DNA of 36,363 nucleotides, taken from REEB509 sp049314555 (GTDB lineage Bacteria > Pseudomonadota > Alphaproteobacteria > Caulobacterales > Aquidulcibacteraceae). Positions 9,893-17,707 of this stretch are shown here, one piece after another. A model generated the notes under the pieces. The model searched no databases. It saw only the letters and a list, made by a program, of their open reading frames with translations, and was not told the DNA's origin. The DNA lies in contig JBMOEW010000030.1 of the NCBI GenBank assembly GCA_049314555.1, forward strand, positions 1 through 36,363, written 5' to 3'. The position numbers and the translations under genes are program-made. How positions within the stretch are numbered: the stretch's first letter is position 1; each line of letters begins with the position of its first letter.

Positions 9893-9927
9893 ACACCGCC
9901 GCGGGCAACCGGGGCGGTGTTTTTTTT
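9893..9927 (+). terminator. Intrinsic terminator after the S9 peptidase
   Basis: ACACCGCC (9893-9900) pairs perfectly with GGCGGTGT (9913-9920) and is followed by eight T residues (9920-9927). It lies 30 bases after the stop of the peptidase gene. It may also slow minus-strand transcripts leaving oppA, but the minus-strand T tract is poor. Confidence 0.95.
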
Positions 9928-9956
9928 GGACCTTTTAGGTGATGAACAAAAACCCG

Positions 9957-11651
9957 TTAGACCGGATCGAACTTGAACCACCGCGCCCGGTGAATGTCTT
10001 CGATGTTGTCTGAATAGCCCTTGATGCGCGGGTCAATCAGGTTGCGCGAGGTATCAAACACGGTCGGACAAATCGGGCACTCGTCCAGCACGATCTGCTC
10101 GGCTTGCATCATGATCTCCATCCGCCTGATCGCGTCGCGCTCATTGTCTGCATCGCGCATCAGCTGATCGTAGATCGGGTTGGAGAACCCAGAATAGTTT
10201 TGTTCCCCCGTCCGGGTTTCGTGCAAGAACAGATAGTTCTTGGCGTCGTTAAAGTCCGCCACCCAGCCGCCATCCCCCGCCACGAAATCTTTGGCGCGCA
10301 GCGAGGCATAGTGCACCTGCACTTCGGTCCCCACCAACTCCACCGTCACCCAAGGCGCGATCGCACGCCAATCGCTTTGCAACACGACGGCGACCCGCGG
10401 ATTGTCGCCGGAGTTGCGGTGCTTGAACTCAAACGTCAGCGGATTGTTCGGCCCATAGCCGGCGGCCTCCAAAAGCCTTCGCGCCTGCGCTTGACGCTCC
10501 GCCAGCGACTGCTCGGCCCAAGTATAGCGCGGCCCCGGCTCGCCTTTGCCCGGATAGGCTTCAATCCCATACGGCACGTTGCGATACGCCGGCAGCGGCT
10601 CGGTTTTGTAGATCTGTGTGGCGATGAACTCCCGGTTCACTGCCATCGTCAAAGCCTGGCGCACCCGCACGTCGTTGAATGGCGCACGCGTGGTGTTGAA
10701 AGACGTGTATTGCGTCAGCAGATACGGGGCCACCCGCACAGACCCCGGTGCCAACCGGGCCCGCAGATCGCGCACCTGGTTGGACGGGAAGTTCGTGGCC
10801 CAACCGCGTTCGCCAGAGGCCACACCCCGCGCCTGCACGTTCGCATCGGTGGTGGGATAGAAGTACAGCTTCTTGAACTGCACGTTGTCTGCATCCCAAA
10901 ACAGCGGGTTTTTCTCAAACGTCACGATGTAATTGGAGATCCACTGCTTCAGCAGATAGGCCCCGTTGGTCACCACGTTTTGCGGCTTGATCCAGCGCGA
11001 CCCTTGGCCGGGCACCAGGCCCTGCGGGATCGGGAATTTCGCATAATCGGGGGCAAAAATGTGCCGCGGCAGCGGATAGGCCGTGTAGTGGCGCAGCAGG
11101 CCCAACAGATATGGGGCCGGATGCTCCAAATCGATCCGCAGCGTTTTGTCGTCGATGGCGGTCACCCCCAGCGTGGTCAGGTCTTCCTGCTCGCCACTGT
11201 TGATCGCCTCGGCGTTCTTGATCGCGTAAAGCACAGACGCGTATTGCGCCAAACTCTCCGGGTTCATGATCCGGCGCAGGGCAAATTCAAAGTCATAGGC
11301 GGTCACCGGCACCCCGTCAGACCAGACCGCGTCGCGCAAAAAGAATGTCCAGCTCAACCCGTCCGCAGCGGTCTCCCACCGCAGGGCCATGCCCGGCACC
11401 GCATCGGCGAACTCGTCTTCGGTGGTGAGCCCCATGAACAGATTGCCCACGAGGTTGTTTTCCCAAGTGCCCGTGGCCTTGTGGGGATCCATCGACAGCG
11501 GCTCGCCAGCGTTGGCGATATCAAGCGAGGCTTCCGCCGGATTGAACCCAATAATCCGCGCGCTGGAACATCCAGCAAGCCCGGCCCCCGCGACAGTGAC
11601 GGCTCCCGCTGAACCGGCCAGCAACCCGCGCCGCGTTGTCTTGAAGGCCAT
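9957..11651 (-). CDS. oppA: Oligopeptide ABC transporter substrate-binding protein
   Basis: This 564-residue periplasmic binding protein (SBP_bac_5 family) delivers peptides to the OppBC permease. The start ATG at 11651 has GGAG upstream; an open frame continues upstream to 11792 but crosses the divergent promoter. The N-terminus TTRRGLLAG is a twin-arginine-like signal and is followed by the lipobox LAGC (Cys28), so it may be a Tat-exported lipoprotein. The mature part matches OppA in layout: DPHKATGTWENNLVGNLF near the start, VTNGAYLLKQW in the middle, and an SFNTTRAPFNDVRVRQAL segment. The gene is on the same strand as oppC and oppB but is separated from them by an opposite-strand gene (11740-12300). 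Close alternatives are DppA or MppA types. Confidence 0.87.
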   Translation of the reverse strand: MAFKTTRRGLLAGSAGAVTVAGAGLAGCSSARIIGFNPAEASLDIANAGEPLSMDPHKATGTWENNLVGNLFMGLTTEDEFADAVPGMALRWETAADGLSWTFFLRDAVWSDGVPVTAYDFEFALRRIMNPESLAQYASVLYAIKNAEAINSGEQEDLTTLGVTAIDDKTLRIDLEHPAPYLLGLLRHYTAYPLPRHIFAPDYAKFPIPQGLVPGQGSRWIKPQNVVTNGAYLLKQWISNYIVTFEKNPLFWDADNVQFKKLYFYPTTDANVQARGVASGERGWATNFPSNQVRDLRARLAPGSVRVAPYLLTQYTSFNTTRAPFNDVRVRQALTMAVNREFIATQIYKTEPLPAYRNVPYGIEAYPGKGEPGPRYTWAEQSLAERQAQARRLLEAAGYGPNNPLTFEFKHRNSGDNPRVAVVLQSDWRAIAPWVTVELVGTEVQVHYASLRAKDFVAGDGGWVADFNDAKNYLFLHETRTGEQNYSGFSNPIYDQLMRDADNERDAIRRMEIMMQAEQIVLDECPICPTVFDTSRNLIDPRIKGYSDNIEDIHRARWFKFDPV

Positions 11652-11739
11652 TCTTGCTCCGTTCGGTTCGTTGCAGCCTAAAATGGCTGACATTATCCCA
11701 CCATACTCTAGAGTAGCTGAGAAGATTTGGGAGGCCCAG
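11652..11739. promoter_or_regulatory. Divergent oppA promoter region with a 12-bp palindrome
   Basis: The 88 bases between oppA (minus) and the 186-residue periplasmic protein (plus) contain TACTCTAGAGTA (11704-11715), a perfect palindrome, and a short inverted repeat CAGCC/GGCTG (11674-11678, 11685-11689). A possible plus-strand promoter is TTGCAG (11671-11676), a 17-base spacer and TATCCC. These are candidates only. Confidence 0.5.
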
Positions 11740-12300
11740 ATGCGGTTGAACACGATCACAGCTGCGTTCGTTTGGACAGCAGTCGCAACCACGACCCCAG
11801 CACTGGCGCAGGCCCCGAATGCCGCGCCGCAAAGCCCCGAAGTCCTGCAGCAAGTCTATGCCTGCGCCGAAATCACCGAAGATGCCGCGCGCCTCGCCTG
11901 CTTTGACCGCGCCGTCGGCGGCCTGCGCACCGCCCAAAGTGAAGGCCAATTCGCAGCCGTAGACCGCGCCGCCGTGCAACAGGTGGAACGCGAAGCCTTC
12001 GGCTTTTCCCTCCCCAGCCTGCCGCGCTTGGCCTTCCCTGATTTTGGCTCCGGTCAACGCAACCCAGACCAAGGCTCGGTCGAAGAAATGGTCATGACCA
12101 TCGAACGCGTCAGCGCCCGCGGCGATGGCAACGCCGTGTTTGTGATGAGCAATGGCCAGCGCTGGGTGCAAGTGACGCCAGAACGCACCAACCGCGTGCG
12201 CCCCGGAGGCACCGTCACCATCCGCCGCGCCATGATGGGCAGCTTCCTGATGAGCATAGATGCCGGCGGCCCCGCCCACCGGGTGCGCCGCGAACAATAA
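11740..12300 (+). CDS. Conserved periplasmic protein of unknown function
   Basis: This 186-residue protein starts at ATG 11740, with GGGAGG five bases upstream; the frame is open further upstream, but only this start is followed by a signal peptide (MRLNTITAAFVWTAVATTTPALAQ). The mature N-terminus has VYACAEITEDAARLACFDRAV, a two-Cys motif (xxxCxxIxxxxxRLxCFD) that recurs in periplasmic proteins of proteobacteria, including some linked to type VI secretion. The two cysteines could form a disulphide. The C-terminal half (EMVMTIERVSARGD to AHRVRR) looks like a small beta domain. It lies antisense inside the opp cluster between oppC and oppA, so it need not act in peptide transport. I do not recognise its function. 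Confidence 0.75.
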   Translation: MRLNTITAAFVWTAVATTTPALAQAPNAAPQSPEVLQQVYACAEITEDAARLACFDRAVGGLRTAQSEGQFAAVDRAAVQQVEREAFGFSLPSLPRLAFPDFGSGQRNPDQGSVEEMVMTIERVSARGDGNAVFVMSNGQRWVQVTPERTNRVRPGGTVTIRRAMMGSFLMSIDAGGPAHRVRREQ

Positions 12301-12322
12301 GCGATGGCGGCAATCGCCCGCC

Positions 12323-13264
12323 TTAGCGATCCTTTGGGTCCAGCGCGTCGCGCAGGCCATCGCCCAGGAAGTTCAACGCCAGCAGCGTGATCAGCATCAA
12401 CACCGCCGGCGACACCAACAGCCACGGCGAGGCTTCCATCTGCTGCGCGCCCACCGCAATCAGCCGCCCCAGCGACGTCAACGGCTCCTGCACCCCAAGC
12501 CCCAGGAACGACAGGAAGCTCTCCAAAAGGATCACGACCGGGATATTCAGCGTCGCAAAAATCACCACCGGGCCCAACACGTTCGGCACGATATGGCGCA
12601 ACACGATCTGGATCGGCGTGGCCCCGGCGGCCCGCGCCGCCTCCACAAATTCCTTTTGCCGCAGCGCAATCGTTTGGCCGCGCACAATCCGCGACATGGT
12701 CAACCATTCCACCGCCCCAATCGCCACAAAGATCAGCACGATCTTTTGAAATGGATCGGTGGTTTGGATCGCCGTCATCAGCAAGATCACAAAAAACACG
12801 AATGGGATCGAATACAATACATCCACGGCCCGCATCATGATCTGGTCAATCGCGCCACCGAAAAAGCCCGCGATCGCCCCCCATAATACCCCAATGGTCA
12901 AGGCCACCGCCGTCGCGGTCAAACCCACCAGCAACGAGATGCGCAGCCCAAACAGCAGCCGAGCCACCATATCGCGGCCTTCGCTGTCGGTTCCGAGCCA
13001 GTGGTGGTCGGTTAAGGTGGGCGCAATCCCCACGCTGTCCCGGAAGATCGTGTCCACGTCATGGACCCAAAAGCCTGGGATCTTGAGCGGCCCGATCACG
13101 ATGTCTGAGCCAAACAGCGCCAAAAACGCCAGCACCGCCACCACAAACAGGCTGATCACTGCCGCCGGGTTGCGCATCAGCCGCAGCTGCGCGTCGTCCC
13201 ACAGCGAGCGCCCCTTGGCGAAGGCCACCGCCGTTTGCGCGTCTTGAGAAGCCAGATCCGTCAT
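12323..13264 (-). CDS. oppC: Oligopeptide ABC transporter permease, OppC type
   Basis: This 313-residue inner-membrane permease has an N-terminal membrane segment (about 34-52) followed by the OppC-specific extracellular region (HHWLGTDSEGRD) and about five more helices. The cytoplasmic coupling loop EFVEAARAAGATPIQIVLRHIVPN is the EAA motif that contacts the ATPase. The ATG overlaps the oppB stop by four bases (ATGA, 13261-13264), which indicates translational coupling. The gene ends 22 bases from the stop of the convergent periplasmic-protein gene. No ATPase gene follows in the window, so an ATPase encoded elsewhere would be required. Confidence 0.9.
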   Translation of the reverse strand: MTDLASQDAQTAVAFAKGRSLWDDAQLRLMRNPAAVISLFVVAVLAFLALFGSDIVIGPLKIPGFWVHDVDTIFRDSVGIAPTLTDHHWLGTDSEGRDMVARLLFGLRISLLVGLTATAVALTIGVLWGAIAGFFGGAIDQIMMRAVDVLYSIPFVFFVILLMTAIQTTDPFQKIVLIFVAIGAVEWLTMSRIVRGQTIALRQKEFVEAARAAGATPIQIVLRHIVPNVLGPVVIFATLNIPVVILLESFLSFLGLGVQEPLTSLGRLIAVGAQQMEASPWLLVSPAVLMLITLLALNFLGDGLRDALDPKDR

Positions 13265-14193
13265 GCCGCCCGCCTCGCCCGGGGATCAAGCAGACCGTAA
13301 GCCAAGTCCGCCAACAGGTTGAACGTGATGATCAGGCCGGCATAAAGGATCACCACCCCCATCACCAAGGTGTAATCGCGCTGCTGCGCACCGATCACGA
13401 ACTGCCGGCCAATCCCCGGCAGCTGGAACACGGTCTCAATCACGAACGAGCCCGCCAGCACCCCGGCAATCGCCGGCCCAAGGTAGGAAACGATCGGCAA
13501 AAACGCCACCGGCAACGCATGCCGCCACACCACCTGCCACTCGGGTAGGCCCTTTGCCCGCGCCGTACGAATGGCGTTCGAGCGCATCGCTTCAATCATC
13601 GAGGCCCGCATCAGGCGCGAAATGATCGCAATTTGCGGCAAAGCCAGCGTCACGACCGGCAAAAACATGTGCGTGAAGGTCATTTGGTCCCGCATCAGGC
13701 CAACCGTCGGCAGCCAGCCAAGATTAACCCCAAACAACAGCTGGAACACCGGCCCCATTACCAGCGGCGGTAAACACACCCCAACCAGCGCTATCCCCAT
13801 GATGGCGTAGTCCTGCGGCCTGTTTTGCCCAAGGGCGGCAAAGATACCCAAAAGCCCCCCAATGAAAACCGCGAGCGTAATTGACGCCAAGCCGAGGGTG
13901 AAACTGGTGGGCAGGCCCTCGGAAATGATCTCCGCCACGTCCTTGTCTTTGTATTTCAAGGATGGGCCCAGATCGCCCGAGAGCACCCGGCTCAGGTAAA
14001 TCCCAAACTGCTCGTACTGCGGCCGGTCCAGATTGTATTCAGCCTTCAGCCGTTGCTCGATTTCCGGCTGCATCCGCCGTTCGCTGTCGAACGGCCCGCC
14101 CGGCACATTCACCATCAGGAAAAATGCGGTTGCGGTAATAACCAACATCGTGGGAATGGCGATCAACAGCCGGCGAAGCACTTGAGCAAACAT
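13261..14193 (-). CDS. oppB: Oligopeptide ABC transporter permease, OppB type
   Basis: This permease of 310 residues has the first helix at about 9-29, an OppB-typical extracellular loop with a MQPEIEQRLKAEYNLDRP region, then helices around 101-122, 133-150, 175-195, 234-252 and 282-300. The EAA loop is EAMRSNAIRTARAKGLPEWQ. It starts at ATG 14193; AGGAGA is 11 bases upstream. It is first in the opp transcript and is coupled to oppC by an ATGA overlap. Length and loop pattern match OppB or DppB proteins. With OppC it would form the channel of a peptide importer. Confidence 0.9.
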   Translation of the reverse strand: MFAQVLRRLLIAIPTMLVITATAFFLMVNVPGGPFDSERRMQPEIEQRLKAEYNLDRPQYEQFGIYLSRVLSGDLGPSLKYKDKDVAEIISEGLPTSFTLGLASITLAVFIGGLLGIFAALGQNRPQDYAIMGIALVGVCLPPLVMGPVFQLLFGVNLGWLPTVGLMRDQMTFTHMFLPVVTLALPQIAIISRLMRASMIEAMRSNAIRTARAKGLPEWQVVWRHALPVAFLPIVSYLGPAIAGVLAGSFVIETVFQLPGIGRQFVIGAQQRDYTLVMGVVILYAGLIITFNLLADLAYGLLDPRARRAA

Positions 14194-14321
14194 CTGCGCG
14201 GCGGTCTCCTGGCCTGAGTAAGCGAACCTTTCAACTCCGACACGCTTCTGTCAATCGCGCCACGCTGTTAAGCAGAACCAGCAAGCAGCGTTTGCCACCT
14301 CGCACCCCGTAAGAGACCCCC

Positions 14322-14753
14322 ATGACCCAGTTTATCCCCGTCACCCCCGACTTTGCCGTCGCCGGTCAACTCACCCCGGAAGACTTCGCCGCAGCCCACG
14401 CCGGTGGCTACCGGCTGGTGATCAACAACCGCCCGGACGGCGAGCAGCCCGGCCAACTCACCGCCGCCCAAGGCGCGCAAGCAGCACAAGCCGCAGGCTT
14501 AGGCTATCTGCACCTGCCTTTTCAGGGCCAGCCCCCGGCAGACGTGGTTGAAAAAATGATCGAAGCCCTCGAAGGGGCGCAAGGCCCGGTGCTCGCCCAC
14601 TGCCGGTCGGGCACGCGTTCGATCACGGCCTGGGCCCTGGCCAGTGCCATCAGCGCGAAACACAATCCCGTTGAAATTGTTCAGGCCGCAGACGCCGCCG
14701 GCTATGACCTCTCAGGCCTCTTGCCGGTGCTTCAGCGCCTGTCTGGTGCCTAA
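14322..14753 (+). CDS. DUF442 / BLH-type phosphatase-like protein
   Basis: This 143-residue cytoplasmic protein matches the DUF442 (TIGR01244) fold, related to dual-specificity phosphatases. The signature HCRSGTRS contains the CX5R phosphate-binding loop, with Cys94 and Arg99. The N-terminal AGQLTPEDF and VINNRPDGEQ segments are typical of the family, which also occurs fused to the metallo-hydrolase Blh/ETHE1-type proteins. It starts at ATG 14322, with AAGAGA upstream. The gene stands in front of the ATP-grasp/MBL pair but is separated from it by 221 bases, so a shared transcript is uncertain. The substrate is unknown: a phosphatase or a rhodanese-like sulfur transferase are both possible. 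Confidence 0.85.
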   Translation: MTQFIPVTPDFAVAGQLTPEDFAAAHAGGYRLVINNRPDGEQPGQLTAAQGAQAAQAAGLGYLHLPFQGQPPADVVEKMIEALEGAQGPVLAHCRSGTRSITAWALASAISAKHNPVEIVQAADAAGYDLSGLLPVLQRLSGA

Positions 14754-14974
14754 ATCAGAGGCAAAAGCAGCGCCACCGCAAGCTTGGCAGCGATGATGGC
14801 AGCCAAGGTCAAAACCATAAAGCGCAAGCGCTCGGCGACGAACAACGCCGCGTCAAGAACGACGGATAAAGCTGCACGCGGATGTAACAAGGTTGTCGCT
14901 CCCAGCGACCTCTCTGCAGGAACCGCGCCATGCCTGGATTGCGGACAACACCGTGTCAGGCTAGGCAGCGACCC

Positions 14975-15943
14975 ATGACGACGGTGCCCCAACAAGCCCC
15001 ACTCACCAAGCGCAGTTGGTTTCGAGATTTTGAGCTCGGCCTCACCGGTTTGGTGGTGAAAAAGACCGGCGCCCGCGTGCCGTATAGCCCCGGTGTCATC
15101 TCCGAAGTTTTGGCTTGGTTTCGCTTCTTTTTCGCTGTGCAGGCCGCCAAAAGCGAACCCGGCCCCGCCTTCACGGTGGCGTTTTCGCCAGACCGCGCCC
15201 GCCCCTGGTATTTGGTATGGCCCGTGCTGCGCCTGGCGGGGGCGCGCATCCTGGACGACACCACCCGCGCCGATGTGGTGTTTCACTTTGAAGACGCCAC
15301 CCTCTCAAACAACCCGCCACCAAAAACCAAGCCCGGCGCAAAGCTGATCAATTTCGCGGCCCACGATGTGTCCAAAAGCACGGTCGCCACCGCCTTTGCA
15401 AAAGCGTTCGGCTACCCCCTGACCCTTGATCCAAGGACCACTGACGGCGCGTATGTAGAAAAAGGCGAAGGCAACGGCGTTCACGACGGTCGCGTTTTCA
15501 CTGCCCGCACAAACCCAATGCCCGGCAAAACCTACCAGCGCCTGGTCGATAACCGCACAGAAGACCTTCAATCGGTGGAAGATTTCCGCACCCCAACCGT
15601 AGGCGGACGCCCCGTCGTTGTGTTCATCAAGCGCCGCGAAGTCACCCGCCGCTTTGCCAACACCAACCACACCGTCACCACCACCACGCCCGAGGCCGTC
15701 TTCAGCCAAGAAGAAATCGCACAAATTGAAGCCACCGCCCGTAACCTTGGCCTCGACTGGGGCGGACTGGACGTGCTGCGCGACAGGCAGGAAGGACGGT
15801 TGTATATCGTCGACGCGAACAAAACCGATATGGGCCCGCCAACGGCCCTGCCATTGGCAGAAAAAATGCGGGCCGCGCGGGAACTGGCAAAGGCTTTCCG
15901 CGCCCTCGTCCTGCCCATGGAAAAGCAGAATAGTCCGGAGTGA
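14975..15943 (+). CDS. ATP-grasp-like protein of unknown substrate
   Basis: This 322-residue protein starts at ATG 14975 (an upstream in-frame ATG at 14930 has no better ribosome site). The C-terminal third has GLDWGGLDVLRDRQEGRLYIVDANKT (about 259-284). The spacing of Asp266 and the VDAN segment (Asp280, Asn282) resembles the metal-binding end of ATP-grasp ligases. The middle has a basic strand (VVVFIKRREVTRRF) that could bind nucleotide. There is no signal peptide. It is three bases from the MBL-fold hydrolase and very likely co-transcribed with it. Known ATP-grasp enzymes join a carboxylate to an amine or thiol, but the actual substrate here cannot be told. Confidence 0.6.
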   Translation: MTTVPQQAPLTKRSWFRDFELGLTGLVVKKTGARVPYSPGVISEVLAWFRFFFAVQAAKSEPGPAFTVAFSPDRARPWYLVWPVLRLAGARILDDTTRADVVFHFEDATLSNNPPPKTKPGAKLINFAAHDVSKSTVATAFAKAFGYPLTLDPRTTDGAYVEKGEGNGVHDGRVFTARTNPMPGKTYQRLVDNRTEDLQSVEDFRTPTVGGRPVVVFIKRREVTRRFANTNHTVTTTTPEAVFSQEEIAQIEATARNLGLDWGGLDVLRDRQEGRLYIVDANKTDMGPPTALPLAEKMRAARELAKAFRALVLPMEKQNSPE

Positions 15944-15946
15944 TTG

Positions 15947-16846
15947 ATGGCCGTGAAAATCCCCTTTGTGCGCGAAATGGCGTTCACCTACGGGCATCCC
16001 GAGCAGGTCAGCCCCATGATTCGCCGCGTGGTGGCCAATAACCCCGGCCCCTTCACCTTCCACGGCACGGGCGTCTACATCATCGGGCACGGCGAAGTGG
16101 CCGTGATTGACCCAGGCCCCAGCCAAGACGGCCATCTGGAAATGCTTCTGGAGGCCCTCAAGGGCGAAACCGTCACCCACATTTTCGTGACCCATGGCCA
16201 CATGGACCATAGCCCCGCCGCCAAGCCGTTGGCCAAAGCCACGGGTGCCAAAATTTATGCCTGCGGCGAGCCGGTGATCCCCTCAGAATCCGAAGTGCGC
16301 ATGGAAGCGGGCGATGACCTAACCTTCGCCCCGGACATCGAAATCAACGACGGCGATCGCTTCGCCGGCAAAGGTTGGAACATCGAAGCGGTTTTCACAC
16401 CCGGCCACACCAGTCATCACATGGCCTACGCCCTGGTGGAAGAAAACGCTTTGTTCCCCGGCGATCACATCATGGGCTGGTCCACCACCGTGATCAGCCC
16501 GCCGGATGGCAATATGGCGGCCTACATGGCCAGCCTGAAAAAGGTGCGGGACCGCAACTACGACACGCTTTGGCCCACCCATGGCCCGCCAGTGCGCGAG
16601 GTCCGCCCATTTGTGCAGGCCTACATCGACCACCGCATCAACCGCGAAAACCAAATCCTCGCGCAACTTGCAGACGGCAACCTGACCATCAAGTCCATGG
16701 TGCCAGTCATGTATGCGGATGTAGACAAGAAGCTCCACCCCGCCGCCTGCCATTCCGTGCTCGCGCACATGATGGCGCTGGTGGAAGACGGCCGCGTGGT
16801 CTGCTCAGGCGAGCCCTGCGTCGATTCGATCTACGCCCTCGCCTGA
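15947..16846 (+). CDS. Metallo-beta-lactamase-fold hydrolase (LACTB2-like)
   Basis: This 299-residue cytoplasmic hydrolase has the full MBL metal set: THGHMDH (His83, His85, Asp87, His88), TPGHTSHH (His154), FPGDH (Asp173) and THGPP (His212). These can bind two zinc ions. The C-terminal region (about 230-299) is predicted to be a winged-helix-like tail as in LACTB2 relatives. ATG 15947 was chosen because GGAG (15937-15940) is six bases upstream; a TTG sits immediately before it. It follows the ATP-grasp gene after three bases. Relatives include LACTB2, an endoribonuclease, and thioesterase-type hydrolases, so the substrate is open. It ends nine bases from the convergent DUF1499 gene. Confidence 0.9.
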   Translation: MAVKIPFVREMAFTYGHPEQVSPMIRRVVANNPGPFTFHGTGVYIIGHGEVAVIDPGPSQDGHLEMLLEALKGETVTHIFVTHGHMDHSPAAKPLAKATGAKIYACGEPVIPSESEVRMEAGDDLTFAPDIEINDGDRFAGKGWNIEAVFTPGHTSHHMAYALVEENALFPGDHIMGWSTTVISPPDGNMAAYMASLKKVRDRNYDTLWPTHGPPVREVRPFVQAYIDHRINRENQILAQLADGNLTIKSMVPVMYADVDKKLHPAACHSVLAHMMALVEDGRVVCSGEPCVDSIYALA

Positions 16847-16855
16847 CCGCACCGC

Positions 16856-17701
16856 TCAAGGGGCCTCAAACGCCGCCTCAAACGCCCGGATCCGCGCCGC
16901 ATTGGCCCCAAGATCAGAAACCCCAACCCGCGACACACTGCGCACATCCACCACCGATCCGCCTTCAGCCTTCGGGCGCACGCGGATCGCGATGTCGTCC
17001 ACAAAGCCAAACCAGAAACTGGTAGCCGTCGCTTCGATCACGCCGCCCGCCTCGTCGCGCGTGCCAATCGCCCACCCTTGCGCCTCCGCGACGGTCAACG
17101 CCCGCGCGTAAGCCGCCGCCGGTTCAAGCGGTGTAACGATCGGTGCGATGTCGCTATAGCCCTGCCGGTGCAGATCAATCGCCAACGGCCCAGGTTCGCC
17201 CCCGGCCATCACACAGGTCGGATCGGAATTGCCGCCCACCCGCTTTGTCGCGAAGTCCAGATCGTTGACGCACCGCGTTTGCGCCCGCGCCGCCACCACC
17301 GCCGCAGAAAAAGCCGGAGGGTCCGCCAGATTGGTGCTGATGTCATGGATCGGCGGAATCGTGGCCGCCCGCTGCTGCACATACCCCGCATAGCCAATGC
17401 CCGCCGCCGGGATCAACAGGGCCACAAGCGCCGTAATCGCCCCCCGCCGCGGCTTGATCAGCAGCGACAAGCCAAGGGCCAGCAAAGCAACGCCAAACCC
17501 GCCAAACAGCAGGATCGGCCCCACATCCCGCATCAGCGTGCCAAGGCCCACCCGCCAATCGTGCAGCCCAAACCGCGAGCCCAACGCCGCATAGGCAAAA
17601 AACACCGGAATAAACAGGCACACCAGCAAAGCAGAGCGGACAACGCCGTCCCGCATGCCAGCCATAGCCCCGCCTTCAGCCCCTGCTTTTGCCATCGCCA
17701 T
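16856..17701 (-). CDS. DUF1499 membrane protein
   Basis: This 281-residue protein has three predicted N-terminal membrane helices (about 24-40, 61-82, 88-107) and a C-terminal DUF1499 domain outside the membrane core. The domain is recognised from PPIHDISTNLADPP near its start, WFGFVDDIAIRVRP in the middle, and VDVRSVSRVGVSDLGANAARI towards the end. The family is widespread in proteobacteria and has no established enzymatic role. The start (ATG 17701, or 17695) lies six bases after the acyl-CoA ligase gene, whose end supplies the AAGGA sequence, so the two are probably translationally linked. No functional link to the ligase is evident. Confidence 0.85.
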   Translation of the reverse strand: MAMAKAGAEGGAMAGMRDGVVRSALLVCLFIPVFFAYAALGSRFGLHDWRVGLGTLMRDVGPILLFGGFGVALLALGLSLLIKPRRGAITALVALLIPAAGIGYAGYVQQRAATIPPIHDISTNLADPPAFSAAVVAARAQTRCVNDLDFATKRVGGNSDPTCVMAGGEPGPLAIDLHRQGYSDIAPIVTPLEPAAAYARALTVAEAQGWAIGTRDEAGGVIEATATSFWFGFVDDIAIRVRPKAEGGSVVDVRSVSRVGVSDLGANAARIRAFEAAFEAP

Positions 17702-17707
17702 GATCCT

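Noticed and set aside
11652..11792. N-terminal extension of OppA
   Set aside because: It would run through the divergent promoter and into the opposite gene; the signal peptide begins at ATG 11651.
14262..14291. Inverted repeat ACGCTG/CAGCGT before the DUF442 gene
   Set aside because: Only six base pairs with an 18-base spacer; not convincing as an operator or terminator.
14750..15286. 178-codon minus-strand frame whose last part is hydrophobic (LRFMVLTLAAIIAAKLAVALL)
   Set aside because: Most of it is antisense to the ATP-grasp-like gene. A very short membrane peptide from its end (ATG 14818) is possible, but it has only 22 residues and no clear ribosome site.
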